Shown here: piece by piece, positions 9,970-18,356 of the stretch | How positions within the stretch are numbered: the first letter of the stretch is position 1 | Layout of the letters: every line of letters begins with the position of its first letter | Source of the DNA: Halomonas sp. | GTDB lineage: Bacteria > Pseudomonadota > Gammaproteobacteria > Pseudomonadales > Halomonadaceae | Direction of reading: 5' to 3' | Assembly: GCF_017515565.1 (NCBI RefSeq) | Contig: NZ_JAFWFN010000007.1 | Span: forward strand, 30,318 to 94,317 | DNA: 64,000 nt | The notes under the pieces: generated by a model | Databases searched by the model: none | What the model was told of the DNA's origin: nothing | Seen by the model: the letters and a program-made list of their open reading frames with translations, nothing else | Made by a program: the position numbers and the translations under genes

Positions 9970-10775
9970 ATTTTTTTCCTTACCCAGCCGCTGATGCCTT
10001 CACTGAGCAAAATAACCGCAATAATGATCAGCAGAATCGCAAAGGCGAAGTCGTAATCGTAGCGGCCAAAGGCATTCATTAATGTGCCACCGATACCCCC
10101 CGCCCCGACGATGCCAACCACCGCAGAGGCCCGCAAATTGCTATCAAGCTGGTACATTGATAAACCAACTTGACGAGGCAATATTTGTGGAAAGACAGCG
10201 TAATACAGTGTGGCTATATAGCCTGCACCTGCTGCGCGCATGGCTTCTACTTGCCCCCAGTCAATCTCCTCAATCTCTTCGGCCAGCAGTTTGCCCACAA
10301 AGCCAATGGAGTAGAGGGTGAGCGTTAAAATACCTGCCAGCGGGCCAAAACCCACCGCCGCCACAAATAAAATGGCCACAATCACCGGGTGAAAGCTGCG
10401 CGAGATAATGATCACCGAGCGGCCAATTAAGTAGATCGGCAGGGGAGCAATGTTACGTGCGGCCATCACCGCAAAAGGGATCGAGAGCAGCACACCCAAG
10501 AGCGTTGCCAGAATGGCGATTTGAAAGCTCTCTTTAAACCCGGTGAGCAGCAGGCCAAAGCGCTCAAAGCTTGGTGGGAAGCCTCCGCTAAAGATGCGGG
10601 CGGCCCTTGGTAGGCCTTCCGAAATGCGCGCCCAGTTAAACGGCAAAGAACCGAAAGCCCACACCAGATAAATCGCTGCGACAATAAAAATGCCGTAGCG
10701 AATAAAGGGGTTGGCAATAAACGGCGGTTTTTTCCAGGTGCGCGGCACACGGGGTTGGGGGTCAGGCGGAGTCAT
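9963..10775 (-). CDS. phnE: Phosphonate-type ABC transporter permease (first PhnE)
   Basis: This is a 270-residue PhnE-family permease. A cytoplasmic proline-rich start (MTPPDPQPRVPRTWKKPPF) precedes the first helix, and the coupling loop EAMRAAGAGYIATLYYAVFPQ contacts the ATPase PhnC. It overlaps phnC by 14 bases and the second phnE by 7 bases, indicating translational coupling. It is related to, but clearly diverged from, the second PhnE. Confidence 0.9.
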   Translation of the reverse strand: MTPPDPQPRVPRTWKKPPFIANPFIRYGIFIVAAIYLVWAFGSLPFNWARISEGLPRAARIFSGGFPPSFERFGLLLTGFKESFQIAILATLLGVLLSIPFAVMAARNIAPLPIYLIGRSVIIISRSFHPVIVAILFVAAVGFGPLAGILTLTLYSIGFVGKLLAEEIEEIDWGQVEAMRAAGAGYIATLYYAVFPQILPRQVGLSMYQLDSNLRASAVVGIVGAGGIGGTLMNAFGRYDYDFAFAILLIIIAVILLSEGISGWVRKKIW

Positions 10776-11568
10776 GGCGTTCTACCTCCGCTGAGCGGTG
10801 CGGTTGCTCGGAAACCGTTTCATCCGGTGCCTCAATGCCGCCATAAATGGCATCTAACGCGTCTTTGTTAAAGTCTGCGGGCTGCCCGTCAAAAATCATC
10901 TTGCCGTGGCGCAGGCCAACAATACGCTCTGTGTAGGTTTTTGCCTGGGCCACGTTGTGAATGTTGATCAATACTGGCAGCGAAAGCTCACTGGCAAGGC
11001 TCTGCAGCAGAATCATGATCTGTTCGGACGTGCGCGGGTCTAGTGACGCCGTTGGCTCGTCGGCCAGCAACAGGTCGGGTTCTTGCATTAGTGCCCGTAC
11101 CACCCCTACGCGCTGGCGCTCACCGCCGGAAAGCTCATCGGCACGCTTGTTGGCGTAATGGGCAATGCCCACCCGCTCCATCAGGGTAAAGGCGCGCTCT
11201 ATATCGGCCTGTGGGTAGCGGCGCGAGATTGCTTGGTAGAGATTAACGTAGCCAAGTCGCCCGGCGAGCACGTTCTCCATGACAGTAAGGCGGTCAAGTA
11301 AGTTAAAGCCCTGGAATACCATGCCAATTTTGCGCCGGGCACGGCGTAACTCAGCCCCTTTCACGTTAACCAGTTCGGCGCCGTTGAGTTTGATCGAGCC
11401 TGACGTGGGCTCTACTAAGCGGTTGATACAGCGCAGCATGGTGCTTTTACCGGCACCGGAAGCGCCTACGATAGACACAACGCTGTTGTCTTCTACCTTA
11501 AGATCGAGGCCTTTTAGCACCGCCTCGTTGTGGCCATAACGCTTGACCAGATTCGTAATTTCCAGCAT
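10762..11568 (-). CDS. phnC: Phosphonate-type ABC transporter ATPase
   Basis: This is a 268-residue ABC ATPase with Walker A GASGAGKST, Q-loop VFQGFNLL, signature LSGGERQR and Walker B LLLADEPTASLD. It powers the PhnD-PhnE-PhnE importer. The order (binding protein, ATPase, two permeases) and the sequence match phosphate/phosphonate/phosphite importers; the exact substrate cannot be told from sequence. It follows phnD after a 57-base gap that contains a perfect hairpin. Confidence 0.92.
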   Translation of the reverse strand: MLEITNLVKRYGHNEAVLKGLDLKVEDNSVVSIVGASGAGKSTMLRCINRLVEPTSGSIKLNGAELVNVKGAELRRARRKIGMVFQGFNLLDRLTVMENVLAGRLGYVNLYQAISRRYPQADIERAFTLMERVGIAHYANKRADELSGGERQRVGVVRALMQEPDLLLADEPTASLDPRTSEQIMILLQSLASELSLPVLINIHNVAQAKTYTERIVGLRHGKMIFDGQPADFNKDALDAIYGGIEAPDETVSEQPHRSAEVERHDSA

Positions 11569-11595
11569 GGGTTCGCTTCCATCGATAAACGAAGA

Positions 11596-11620
11596 ACCGC
11601 GCCGCGAGCAGCGGCGCGGT
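11596..11620 (-). other. Hairpin between phnD and phnC
   Basis: A perfect 10-bp GC-rich stem (ACCGCGCCGC / GCGGCGCGGT) with loop GAGCA lies directly after the phnD stop and is not followed by a T run. It fits an mRNA-stabilising or partial-attenuation element that raises binding-protein output relative to the ATPase and permeases. Confidence 0.7.
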
Positions 11621-11625
11621 ACGCG

Positions 11626-12615
11626 TTACTCCAGATTTTCCCGCGTATAACGCACGTCATTAGCGGCTTGGATGGTGCGAATCACTTGCCAGTTATCTTT
11701 GTAATTAATCGGAATAAACTTCTCGACGCCCTCAAACTCCTCGCCAAGTTCGGTGCCGATAAAATCGAACGTAAAGAAGGCTTCTTCGATTTTCTCCACT
11801 AGGTCTGGGTGCAAGTTATGGGCGTAGTTATAAGAGGTAGTGGAGAAACGATCTGATTCATAAATCAGCCGCACATCCTCTTCATCGTAAAGCCCCCGTG
11901 CTGCCATGCGCTCGACAACTTCAGAAGCCACCGGCGCTGCGTCGTAGTCACGCGCGACAACACCCAGCATGGATTGGTCGTGGCTGCCGGAGTAGACCAC
12001 GTCGTAATCTTCCTCTGGCGTGATCCCTAGTTCGGGCAGCAGAGCACGCGGGGCCAAGTTGCCAGAGTTAGAGGTAGGCGAGGTATGGGCTACCCGTTTA
12101 CCTTTAAGGTCTTCAAGGCTCTCAATGTCAGAGTCCACGTGGGTAAACATCTGCAGGGTGTAGCCGAACTGACCGTCGTCGGATCCCATCAGCGCAAAAG
12201 GCACCGCACCTGCTAAATTAACGGCAAATGGGGTTGGGCCGGTTGAGAAGCCGGCGATATGCAATCGCCCGCTGCGCATGGCTTCGACCTGTGCGGCGTT
12301 GGACTGTACCGCAAAGAAACGCACGTTACGCTCGGTAACGTCAGATAAGTGATCGATAAAAGACTGCCAGATGTCCGAATAAATGGCAGGATCTTCTACG
12401 GGCGTATAAGCAAAAATAAGGGTGTCTGGGTTTACCCACTTTGACTCATCGCTTGGCCGGTCAGCGACCATATCGCCATCTTCGTCGCAGAAAATAGTGT
12501 CAAGATCGCCGCGTTCGCATTCCGCGAAGGCATGGGTAGAGAGTAGTGCGAAGGGGAGCAGTGATGCAGCCGCGAACATAGCAAGCGGGCGCTTGCAGAA
12601 ACGTGATGTTTCCAT
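11626..12615 (-). CDS. phnD: Phosphonate-type ABC transporter binding protein
   Basis: This is a 329-residue periplasmic binding protein with signal peptide (LAMFAAASLLPFALLSTHAFA). The phosphate/phosphonate-binding core starts at DTLIFAYTPVEDPAIY and includes the anion-loop region HTSPTSNSGNLAPRALL. Between signal peptide and core is a short insert with two cysteines and an acidic DEDGDMVAD stretch resembling a calcium-binding loop, which I recall from other marine members of this family. It heads the operon. No convincing Pho box was found upstream, so phosphate control is not shown. Specificity (phosphonate, phosphite or related) is unresolved. Confidence 0.9.
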   Translation of the reverse strand: METSRFCKRPLAMFAAASLLPFALLSTHAFAECERGDLDTIFCDEDGDMVADRPSDESKWVNPDTLIFAYTPVEDPAIYSDIWQSFIDHLSDVTERNVRFFAVQSNAAQVEAMRSGRLHIAGFSTGPTPFAVNLAGAVPFALMGSDDGQFGYTLQMFTHVDSDIESLEDLKGKRVAHTSPTSNSGNLAPRALLPELGITPEEDYDVVYSGSHDQSMLGVVARDYDAAPVASEVVERMAARGLYDEEDVRLIYESDRFSTTSYNYAHNLHPDLVEKIEEAFFTFDFIGTELGEEFEGVEKFIPINYKDNWQVIRTIQAANDVRYTRENLE

Positions 12616-12773
12616 TGTTAGCCTCTTATATGCGTTATTTTTGTGTTTTGCTATCCACTATCGCGTTTAGCGCTTTCTTTTGCTTGGCGTGTGTTTCGTA
12701 AGTGGACATTTGTAATGCTAGATGTTTATTTTTCGAAAACAATCTCCTTCAATCTAGGATTTGTTACAAAGAT

Positions 12774-13367
12774 ATGTCAAACACTTTCAGAACCTCTTCC
12801 TATCATTGGCGAAACCGCTATCTCTTGATGCGCCATGGACATAGCCAGGCCAATGAGCAGGGCTTAATTATTAGCTCGCCTGAAAGGGGGCTTAACGCGT
12901 TTGGACTTTCTGCTTTGGGAGAACAGCAACTGCTTGAGACGGTAGAAGATTGGCAGTGGCCAACCCCGACGCGGGTAGTGCATTCGGACTTTTTACGTAC
13001 AACACAAACCGCCGAAAGAGTTGCCAGTGCCTTTGGTTTAACGCTGGAGAAAGAGCAGCGCCTGCGTGAGCGCTACTTCGGTGAACTCGATGGCCAGGCG
13101 GATCGATACTACCCCGATGTATGGGCGCTAGATGCTCAGGATGCCGACCATCAGCAGTACCAAGTGGAAGCCGTCAGCAGTGTCGCCGCGAGATTGTGTG
13201 CAGTGATCGAGGGGCTAGAGCAGCAGGGCAGCGGCGAGACGGTGCTGGTGGTTAGTCATGGGGACCCGTTACAGATACTGCTCACCGCGCTCGCCAACAA
13301 ACCGCTGACGCAACACCGTGAGCAGGCCGCACTACTGCCCGCGAGTATTACCCGGCTGGGCGGTTAA
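12774..13367 (+). CDS. Histidine phosphatase family protein
   Basis: This is about 197 residues of the phosphoglycerate-mutase-like branch. The catalytic LLMRHGHSQANEQG lies near the N terminus and the second histidine in VVSHGDPLQILL, so both core His/Arg elements are present. Substrate is unknown; such small members dephosphorylate sugar phosphates, nucleotides or cobamide precursors. The start is chosen at 12774 (MSNTFRT), because an earlier in-frame ATG at 12702 adds a non-conserved tail; the ribosome binding site is weak. It is divergent from phnD, and its stop codon overlaps that of the convergent RidA gene. Confidence 0.8.
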   Translation: MSNTFRTSSYHWRNRYLLMRHGHSQANEQGLIISSPERGLNAFGLSALGEQQLLETVEDWQWPTPTRVVHSDFLRTTQTAERVASAFGLTLEKEQRLRERYFGELDGQADRYYPDVWALDAQDADHQQYQVEAVSSVAARLCAVIEGLEQQGSGETVLVVSHGDPLQILLTALANKPLTQHREQAALLPASITRLGG

Positions 13368-13759
13368 GCGTTGCTTTCCTTGGGCGGAATCCAGGCGATC
13401 ATGTCCACTTCTACGTCCGCACCGCCGGCAAGGCCGGTAACGCCAATACAGGTGCGGGTAGGCAGCGGCTTCTGGAAGTAGCTGGCATATACACCATTTA
13501 CCTCGTCAAAGTGGCCCATGTTGGTAATAAACACCCGTGACTGAACCACGTACTCAAAGCTGCTGCCCACCTCTTCCAGCACAATCGCTAGGTTTTGCAT
13601 CACGCGGTGGGTTTGTTCGGTAAACGTACCCAGCAGCATTTCGTTGGTTTCCGGAACGGTGGGCATTTGGCCGGTAATAAATACCAAATCTCCCACGCGG
13701 CATGCGTGGGAGAAGGGCGCGATAGGCTGTGGGGCGCGGTCGATAAATAGTTTTTCCAT
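13364..13759 (-). CDS. RidA-family enamine/imine deaminase
   Basis: This is a 131-residue YjgF/YER057c/UK114 protein. The conserved arginine that binds the substrate carboxylate is in LPTRTCIGVTGL, and the GDLVFITGQMP block is typical. RidA proteins hydrolyse reactive enamine/imine intermediates from PLP enzymes and amino-acid oxidation. It lies downstream of the amino-acid transporter operon in the same direction, but a terminator (13815-13842) intervenes, so it is either read through or separately expressed. Its stop overlaps that of the convergent phosphatase. Confidence 0.88.
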   Translation of the reverse strand: MEKLFIDRAPQPIAPFSHACRVGDLVFITGQMPTVPETNEMLLGTFTEQTHRVMQNLAIVLEEVGSSFEYVVQSRVFITNMGHFDEVNGVYASYFQKPLPTRTCIGVTGLAGGADVEVDMIAWIPPKESNA

Positions 13760-13814
13760 CTTAAATTGTCTCTTTTATGTCGATGAGTCGTTGCTGCTAG
13801 TCATAAATGAAATA

Positions 13815-13842
13815 CAAAAATGGGCCTGCGAGGAGGCCCATT
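13815..13842 (-). terminator. Terminator after aapP
   Basis: On the minus strand an 8-bp stem (AATGGGCC / GGCCCATT) with an 8-base loop runs into TTTTTG, 20 bases after the aapP stop. Confidence 0.85.
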
Positions 13843-13861
13843 GTCTTACCCATTTCCGTAC

Positions 13862-14638
13862 TTAGTGCCCTAAAATCTGGCTTAAGAACAACTTGGTACG
13901 TTCCGACTGCGGGTTATTGAAGAAGGGCTCTGGGGCGTTTTCTTCAATGATTTGCCCTTGGTCCATAAAAATCACCCGGTCGGCGACGGTTTTGGCGAAG
14001 CCCATTTCGTGGGTCACGCAAAGCATGGTCATGCCTTCATTGGCCAGCTCGACCATAACATCTAGCACTTCTTTAATCATTTCAGGGTCAAGGGCGGAGG
14101 TGGGCTCGTCGAACAGCATCACATCGGGGTGCATACACAGCGAGCGGGCAATCGCCACCCGCTGCTGCTGGCCGCCGGAGAGCTGGCCAGGGTACTTAAG
14201 TGCCTGCTCGGCAATACGCACCCGCTCTAAGTACTGCATGGCCATCTCTTCTGCTTCGCGGCGCGGCTTTTTTTGCACCCACATTGGTGCGATACAGCAG
14301 TTTTCAAGCACCGATAAATGGGGGAAGAGGTTAAAGTGCTGGAAGACCATGCCCACGCTGCGACGAATCTGCTCGATACGCTTAACGTCCTGGGTCAGCG
14401 GCACGCCGCCCACCACAATTTCACCTTGCTGGTGCTCTTCTAAATGGTTGATGCAGCGAATCAACGTGGATTTACCCGAGCCAGAAGGCCCACATATAAC
14501 GATACGCTCACCGCGTTTAACTTCTAGGTCGATATCGCGCAGCACGTGGAAGTCGCCGTACCATTTGTTAACGCCGCGCATTTCAACCATCAGATCAGAA
14601 GTACTTGTGCCAGAGACGTTGGTGGCTGCTTGTGTCAT
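13862..14638 (-). CDS. aapP: Amino-acid ABC transporter ATPase
   Basis: This is a 258-residue ABC ATPase of the polar-amino-acid class: Walker [21 protein letters not shown], signature LSGGQQQR, Walker [14 protein letters not shown]. It is the last gene of aapJ-aapQ-aapM-aapP, an Aap/Bzt-type importer for a broad range of L-amino acids. Order, permease lengths and sequence support the Aap/Bzt assignment. It lies 37 bases after aapM. Confidence 0.93.
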   Translation of the reverse strand: MTQAATNVSGTSTSDLMVEMRGVNKWYGDFHVLRDIDLEVKRGERIVICGPSGSGKSTLIRCINHLEEHQQGEIVVGGVPLTQDVKRIEQIRRSVGMVFQHFNLFPHLSVLENCCIAPMWVQKKPRREAEEMAMQYLERVRIAEQALKYPGQLSGGQQQRVAIARSLCMHPDVMLFDEPTSALDPEMIKEVLDVMVELANEGMTMLCVTHEMGFAKTVADRVIFMDQGQIIEENAPEPFFNNPQSERTKLFLSQILGH

Positions 14639-14675
14639 GTCAGTATCCTGCTAAAAATCGTTAATAAAAGCGGCG

Positions 14676-15776
14676 TTAGCGCTTATGGCCGGTGTGTAGC
14701 TTGCGTTCTAAGTACTGGCTATAGCGCGACATGCTGAAACAGAAGATCCAGAACATGAACGCGGCAAATACATAGCCTTCCAGCGAGAAGCCCAGCCAGC
14801 GAGAGTCGGAGAGTGCCGCTTGCACGATCCCTAATAGGTCAAATAAGCCGATAATCATGACCAGCGTGGTGTCTTTAAACAGCGAGATGAAGGTATTCAC
14901 GATGCCTGGAATCATCATCTTTAGCGCTTGGGGTAGCACAATCAGCCCCATGCGTTTCCAGTAGGTCATCCCTAGCGCGGCCGCGGCCTCTTCTTGGCCT
15001 TTGGGAATAGCCTGTAAACCGCCCCGGATAACCTCAGCCATATAAGCACTTTGGAACAGGGTAAGGCCGATAAGCGCACGTACTAAGCGGTCAACGCTGA
15101 TCCCTGAGGGCAAGAACAGCGGCAGCATTACCGAGGCCATGAACAGGACGGTAATCAGCGGCACACCGCGCCAAAACTCAATGAATACTACGCAGAAGCT
15201 TTTGACGATGGGCATATTAGAGCGCCGCCCCAATGCCAGTACAATACCAATGGGGAGCGCGCCCACCATACCGACGGTGGCCAACAGCAGGGTCAGCATT
15301 AAACCGCCCCAGCGGTGAGTGGGTACGCGGGGCAGGTCGAAGTAGCCGCCGTGGAGCAGCACGTAGGCCACTACCGGAAAGCCCACTAAGGCAAACACCG
15401 CCACCCAGCGCTTAAAGGGCAGCCGGGGTATGGCTAGCCAAGCAATCAGTGCAAAAAAGCCTGCAAATACGATGTTGGCGCGCCATATCTCCGTGCGCGG
15501 GTAGAGGCCATAAATAAACTGGCTAAAGCGGGCGTTAACAAACACCCAGCAGGCGCCTTCCCGTGAGCAGTCGTCACGGGTGGAGCCAACCCAATCAGCG
15601 TTGATAAATGCCCACTGCACGGTGGGCACCACCAACAGATACAGCACGTAAAGACCAATCAGCGTAAAGATCGTGTTGATCGGGCCGTTGAACAGGTTGG
15701 TACGCAGCCAAGCAACGGGACCCACCGAGCTACTGGGGGCGGGCCGCTCTGCGATTATCGTTTGGTTATGAATCAT
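14676..15776 (-). CDS. aapM: Amino-acid ABC transporter permease AapM
   Basis: This is a 366-residue permease, the long second permease of Aap/Bzt systems. The first two membrane segments flank a periplasmic stretch with SREGACWVFVNARFSQFIYG, followed by a C-terminal permease core whose coupling loop EEAAAALGMTYWKRMGLIVLPQALKMMIPG is clear. It pairs with AapQ and couples to AapP at the inner membrane. Confidence 0.93.
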   Translation of the reverse strand: MIHNQTIIAERPAPSSSVGPVAWLRTNLFNGPINTIFTLIGLYVLYLLVVPTVQWAFINADWVGSTRDDCSREGACWVFVNARFSQFIYGLYPRTEIWRANIVFAGFFALIAWLAIPRLPFKRWVAVFALVGFPVVAYVLLHGGYFDLPRVPTHRWGGLMLTLLLATVGMVGALPIGIVLALGRRSNMPIVKSFCVVFIEFWRGVPLITVLFMASVMLPLFLPSGISVDRLVRALIGLTLFQSAYMAEVIRGGLQAIPKGQEEAAAALGMTYWKRMGLIVLPQALKMMIPGIVNTFISLFKDTTLVMIIGLFDLLGIVQAALSDSRWLGFSLEGYVFAAFMFWIFCFSMSRYSQYLERKLHTGHKR

Positions 15777-15797
15777 TTGTGTATCCTCGCCGTCGGC

Positions 15798-16988
15798 CTA
15801 GCGTTCAACCAGCGCCACGCGGGCGTTGAACCAGTTCATAAACATGGACACCAGTAGGCTGATGGTCAGATAGACCGCCATGGTCATTGCAATGACCTCA
15901 ATGGCTTGGCCGGTCTGATTCAGCGTGGTGCCTGCAAACACCGAGACAAGGTCTGGGTAGCCAATGGCGGTGGCCAGCGATGAGTTCTTAATCAAGTTCA
16001 AGTATTGGCTAGTGAGCGGGGGAATAATGACCCGCAGCGCCTGAGGAATAACCACCAAGCGAAGCACCAAGTTACGCGGCAGGCTAAGCGCCTGGGCGGC
16101 TTCGGTTTGCCCATGAGAAATTGCCTGGATACCTGAGCGCACGATTTCAGCGATAAACGAGGCGGTATAAATTGATAGGGCGAGCCACAAAGCTAAAAAC
16201 TCTGGTATCACCGTAATACCGCCGCGGAAATTAAAGCCACGCAGCTCGGGTACATCCCAGGTGATCGGCACGCCGGTGGCAACCATCACCAGCAGCGGTA
16301 AACCAAAAATCAGCGCAAACGAGATCCAGTAGGCCGGCAGGCGTTTGCCTGTGGCTTCATGGCGACGTTTGTTCCAAATAATTAATGCAATACTGGCAAT
16401 CACCGCGGCAATAAACGTCACCGGGATTAGCCCAAAGCCCGATTCAAACAGCGGTTCAGGCAGGTAAAGCCCACGCACGTTGAGGAAAATAACCTCACCA
16501 AACGCGAGGCTGTCCCGGGCGCTTGGCAGCGTGCGAAGCACTGCGTAGTACCAGAAGAAAATTTGTAGCAGCAGCGGGATATTACGAAAAGTTTCGATAT
16601 AAGCCGTGGCAAGGCGTGCCAGCAACCAGTTGGGCGATAGCCGGGCGATGCCGACGGTAAAGCCAATAATAGTGGCAGCCAACACCCCTAAGCCGCCCAC
16701 CAGCAAGGTGTTTAACAAGCCGACTAGAAAAGTGCGGCCATAGGTGCTTTGAGAGGAGTAGTCGATCAGGCTCTGCACTATGCCAAAGCCTGCGGTGTTA
16801 CCTAGAAAACCAAACCCCGTGGTGATACCGCGTGCGGATAAGTTGTCCTGGGTATTACCGACGATATAGAGAAAAAAGACGGCAACAGCAGCTACCACAA
16901 TTAATTGGAAAATAAGGGCGCGTTTAGCACGGTCTCGCCAAAAGGGCGGCTTTTGGCCGACTGGGCGAGCGTTAGGTCTTACGGACAT
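15798..16988 (-). CDS. aapQ: Amino-acid ABC transporter permease AapQ
   Basis: This is about a 396-residue permease, the first of the Aap/Bzt pair, with the coupling loop TEAAQALSLPRNLVLRLVVIPQALRVIIPPLTSQYLN. A longer frame would begin with TTG at 17018, but the ATG at 16988 has GGAG 9 bases upstream and starts directly before the conserved basic segment and first helix, so it is preferred. It follows aapJ after a 98-base gap containing a long stem-loop. Confidence 0.9.
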   Translation of the reverse strand: MSVRPNARPVGQKPPFWRDRAKRALIFQLIVVAAVAVFFLYIVGNTQDNLSARGITTGFGFLGNTAGFGIVQSLIDYSSQSTYGRTFLVGLLNTLLVGGLGVLAATIIGFTVGIARLSPNWLLARLATAYIETFRNIPLLLQIFFWYYAVLRTLPSARDSLAFGEVIFLNVRGLYLPEPLFESGFGLIPVTFIAAVIASIALIIWNKRRHEATGKRLPAYWISFALIFGLPLLVMVATGVPITWDVPELRGFNFRGGITVIPEFLALWLALSIYTASFIAEIVRSGIQAISHGQTEAAQALSLPRNLVLRLVVIPQALRVIIPPLTSQYLNLIKNSSLATAIGYPDLVSVFAGTTLNQTGQAIEVIAMTMAVYLTISLLVSMFMNWFNARVALVER

Positions 16989-17023
16989 GGGTAACGTCTC
17001 CGCGATACGGACGGTCAATCAAA

Positions 17024-17070
17024 TGGCCCGCCTACCCTTAAAAGAGATACCTGAAAAGGGCGGCGGGCCA
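17024..17070 (-). other. Long hairpin between aapJ and aapQ
   Basis: TGGCCCGCC (17024-17032) pairs perfectly with GGCGGGCCA (17062-17070), and CCCTT / AAGGG (17035-17039 / 17056-17060) extends the stem inward. There is no T run. Its position after the binding-protein gene suggests 3'-end protection of the aapJ message. Confidence 0.7.
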
Positions 17071-17086
17071 GGGTCAAGCGAGACGC

Positions 17087-18112
17087 TTAGCGAATCGGCG
17101 GTGCGTACTGGAAGCCACCCTGGTTCCACAGGGCGTTAACACCACGTTCGATTTCCAGAGGGGAATCCATACCTACGTTGCGCTCAAAACTTTCGGCGTA
17201 GTTACCTACTTGGCTCAGGATGTTGTAAGCCCAGTCAGCGTCTAAGCCCATGCCTTCACCGTAGTTGCCGTCTTGGCCAAGCAGGCGGGCAATGTCAGGG
17301 TTTTCAGAGTCACGCATCTCTTCAGCATTCTCACTAGAGACGCCGTACTCTTCACCGTTGAGCATGGCAAATAGCGACCATTTCACGATGTTGAACCACT
17401 GGTCGTCGCCTTGGCGAACGGCAGGGCCTAGCGGCTCTTTCGAGATAACGTCGGAGAGTATCATCGCACCGTCCGGATCATCTAGCTGGATGCGCAGTGC
17501 GGCTAGCTGAGATGTATCGGAGGTTAGGACGTCACAGCGGCCAGCCTGGAAGCCGCCCACGGTTTGTTCAGACGTATCAAAGACGATGGGGTCGAACTCC
17601 ATGTCGTTGGCACGGAAATAGTCGGCCAAGTTCAGCTCAGTGGTGGTGCCCGACTGGATACAAATGGCAGCGCCATCCAGCTCAGAGGCTTCAGAGATGC
17701 CTAAGTCGCGGGAAACCATAAAGCCTTGGCCGTCGTAAAAGTTAACGCCGGTAAAGTTTAAGCCGAGGGTAGTATCGCGGGTGGTGGTCCAAGTGGTGTT
17801 GCGTGACAGGATGTCGACTTCGCCAGACTGCAGCGCTGTAAAGCGCTCAACCGCGTTTAGGGAGATGTAATTTACGGCGTCCGCATCGCCCAGTACCGCA
17901 GCGGCAACGGCGCGGCATACGTCCACGTCAAGACCCTGCCATTCGCCGCTATCGTCCGGGGCGGAAAAACCTGGCAAACCATCGCTGACACCGCACTGTA
18001 CCGCGCCCCGTGAACGGGTATCTTCAAGCGTACTGGCGTGGGCTGTTGCCACGCCCGCAACAGAAATAGCGCCCGCAGATGCCAGTAGTACCAAGTGTTT
18101 CTTGTTAAGCAT
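17087..18112 (-). CDS. aapJ: Amino-acid ABC transporter binding protein
   Basis: This is a 341-residue periplasmic binding protein with a clear signal peptide (MLNKKHLVLLASAGAISVAGVATAHA). The Aap/Bzt core begins TLEDTRSRGAVQCGVSDGLPGFS and includes DVDVCRAVAAAVLGD, the ligand-region block SRNTTWTTTRD and the C-terminal QGGFQYAPPIR. The start has AGGGGA 7 bases upstream. The gene has its own sigma-54 promoter and NtrC-like sites immediately upstream, inside the cluster, so nitrogen-limited induction of aapJQMP is predicted. Confidence 0.94.
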   Translation of the reverse strand: MLNKKHLVLLASAGAISVAGVATAHASTLEDTRSRGAVQCGVSDGLPGFSAPDDSGEWQGLDVDVCRAVAAAVLGDADAVNYISLNAVERFTALQSGEVDILSRNTTWTTTRDTTLGLNFTGVNFYDGQGFMVSRDLGISEASELDGAAICIQSGTTTELNLADYFRANDMEFDPIVFDTSEQTVGGFQAGRCDVLTSDTSQLAALRIQLDDPDGAMILSDVISKEPLGPAVRQGDDQWFNIVKWSLFAMLNGEEYGVSSENAEEMRDSENPDIARLLGQDGNYGEGMGLDADWAYNILSQVGNYAESFERNVGMDSPLEIERGVNALWNQGGFQYAPPIR

Positions 18113-18171
18113 GGTAGTTCCCCTTACTCGATGTAATGTCGTTATGCATGCAGATGCATGACACTAAAAGC

Positions 18172-18189
18172 TAGCAAGGAAGATGCCAA
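18172..18189 (-). promoter_or_regulatory. Sigma-54 promoter of aapJ
   Basis: Read on the minus strand, TTGGCATCTTCCTTGCTA matches the consensus TTGGCAC-N5-TTGCT at nearly every position, with GG and GC exactly 10 bases apart. The start of transcription would be near 18162, giving a leader of about 50 bases before aapJ. Confidence 0.75.
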
Positions 18190-18253
18190 GAAGGATACGA
18201 GGTAAAATTCAGCGCTTTTCAACGCAAAACGGAGCAAGTTCCTACCAAAGTTG

Positions 18254-18302
18254 TGGTGCATGAAAGTGCATTAGCAGCTACTGCACGCACTTTTTTGGTG
18301 CG
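18254..18302 (-). promoter_or_regulatory. Two NtrC-like sites upstream of aapJ
   Basis: Site 18286-18302 (GCACTTTTTTGGTGC core) matches 10 of 14 informative NtrC positions. Site 18254-18270 (TGGTGCA TGA AAGTGCA) matches 9 of 14. Centres are 32 bp apart and about 100-130 bp upstream of the predicted aapJ start. Matches by eye. Confidence 0.5.
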
Positions 18303-18356
18303 TAGCCGCCAATGCATAGGCGTTGCTCTTCGCTGAGAGCTTAATAATTGGACGTT

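Noticed and set aside
12616-12773. Pho box upstream of phnD
   Set aside because: I searched for two CTGTCAT-like heptads 4 bases apart on either strand and found none convincing.
13893-14654. 253-codon open frame antisense to aapP
   Set aside because: It is the complement of a well-conserved ATPase gene, has no recognisable domain and reflects the codon bias of the real gene.
16989-17018. TTG at 17018 as start of aapQ
   Set aside because: The upstream sequence has no good ribosome binding site and the added 10 residues are not needed; the ATG at 16988 has GGAG 9 bases upstream.
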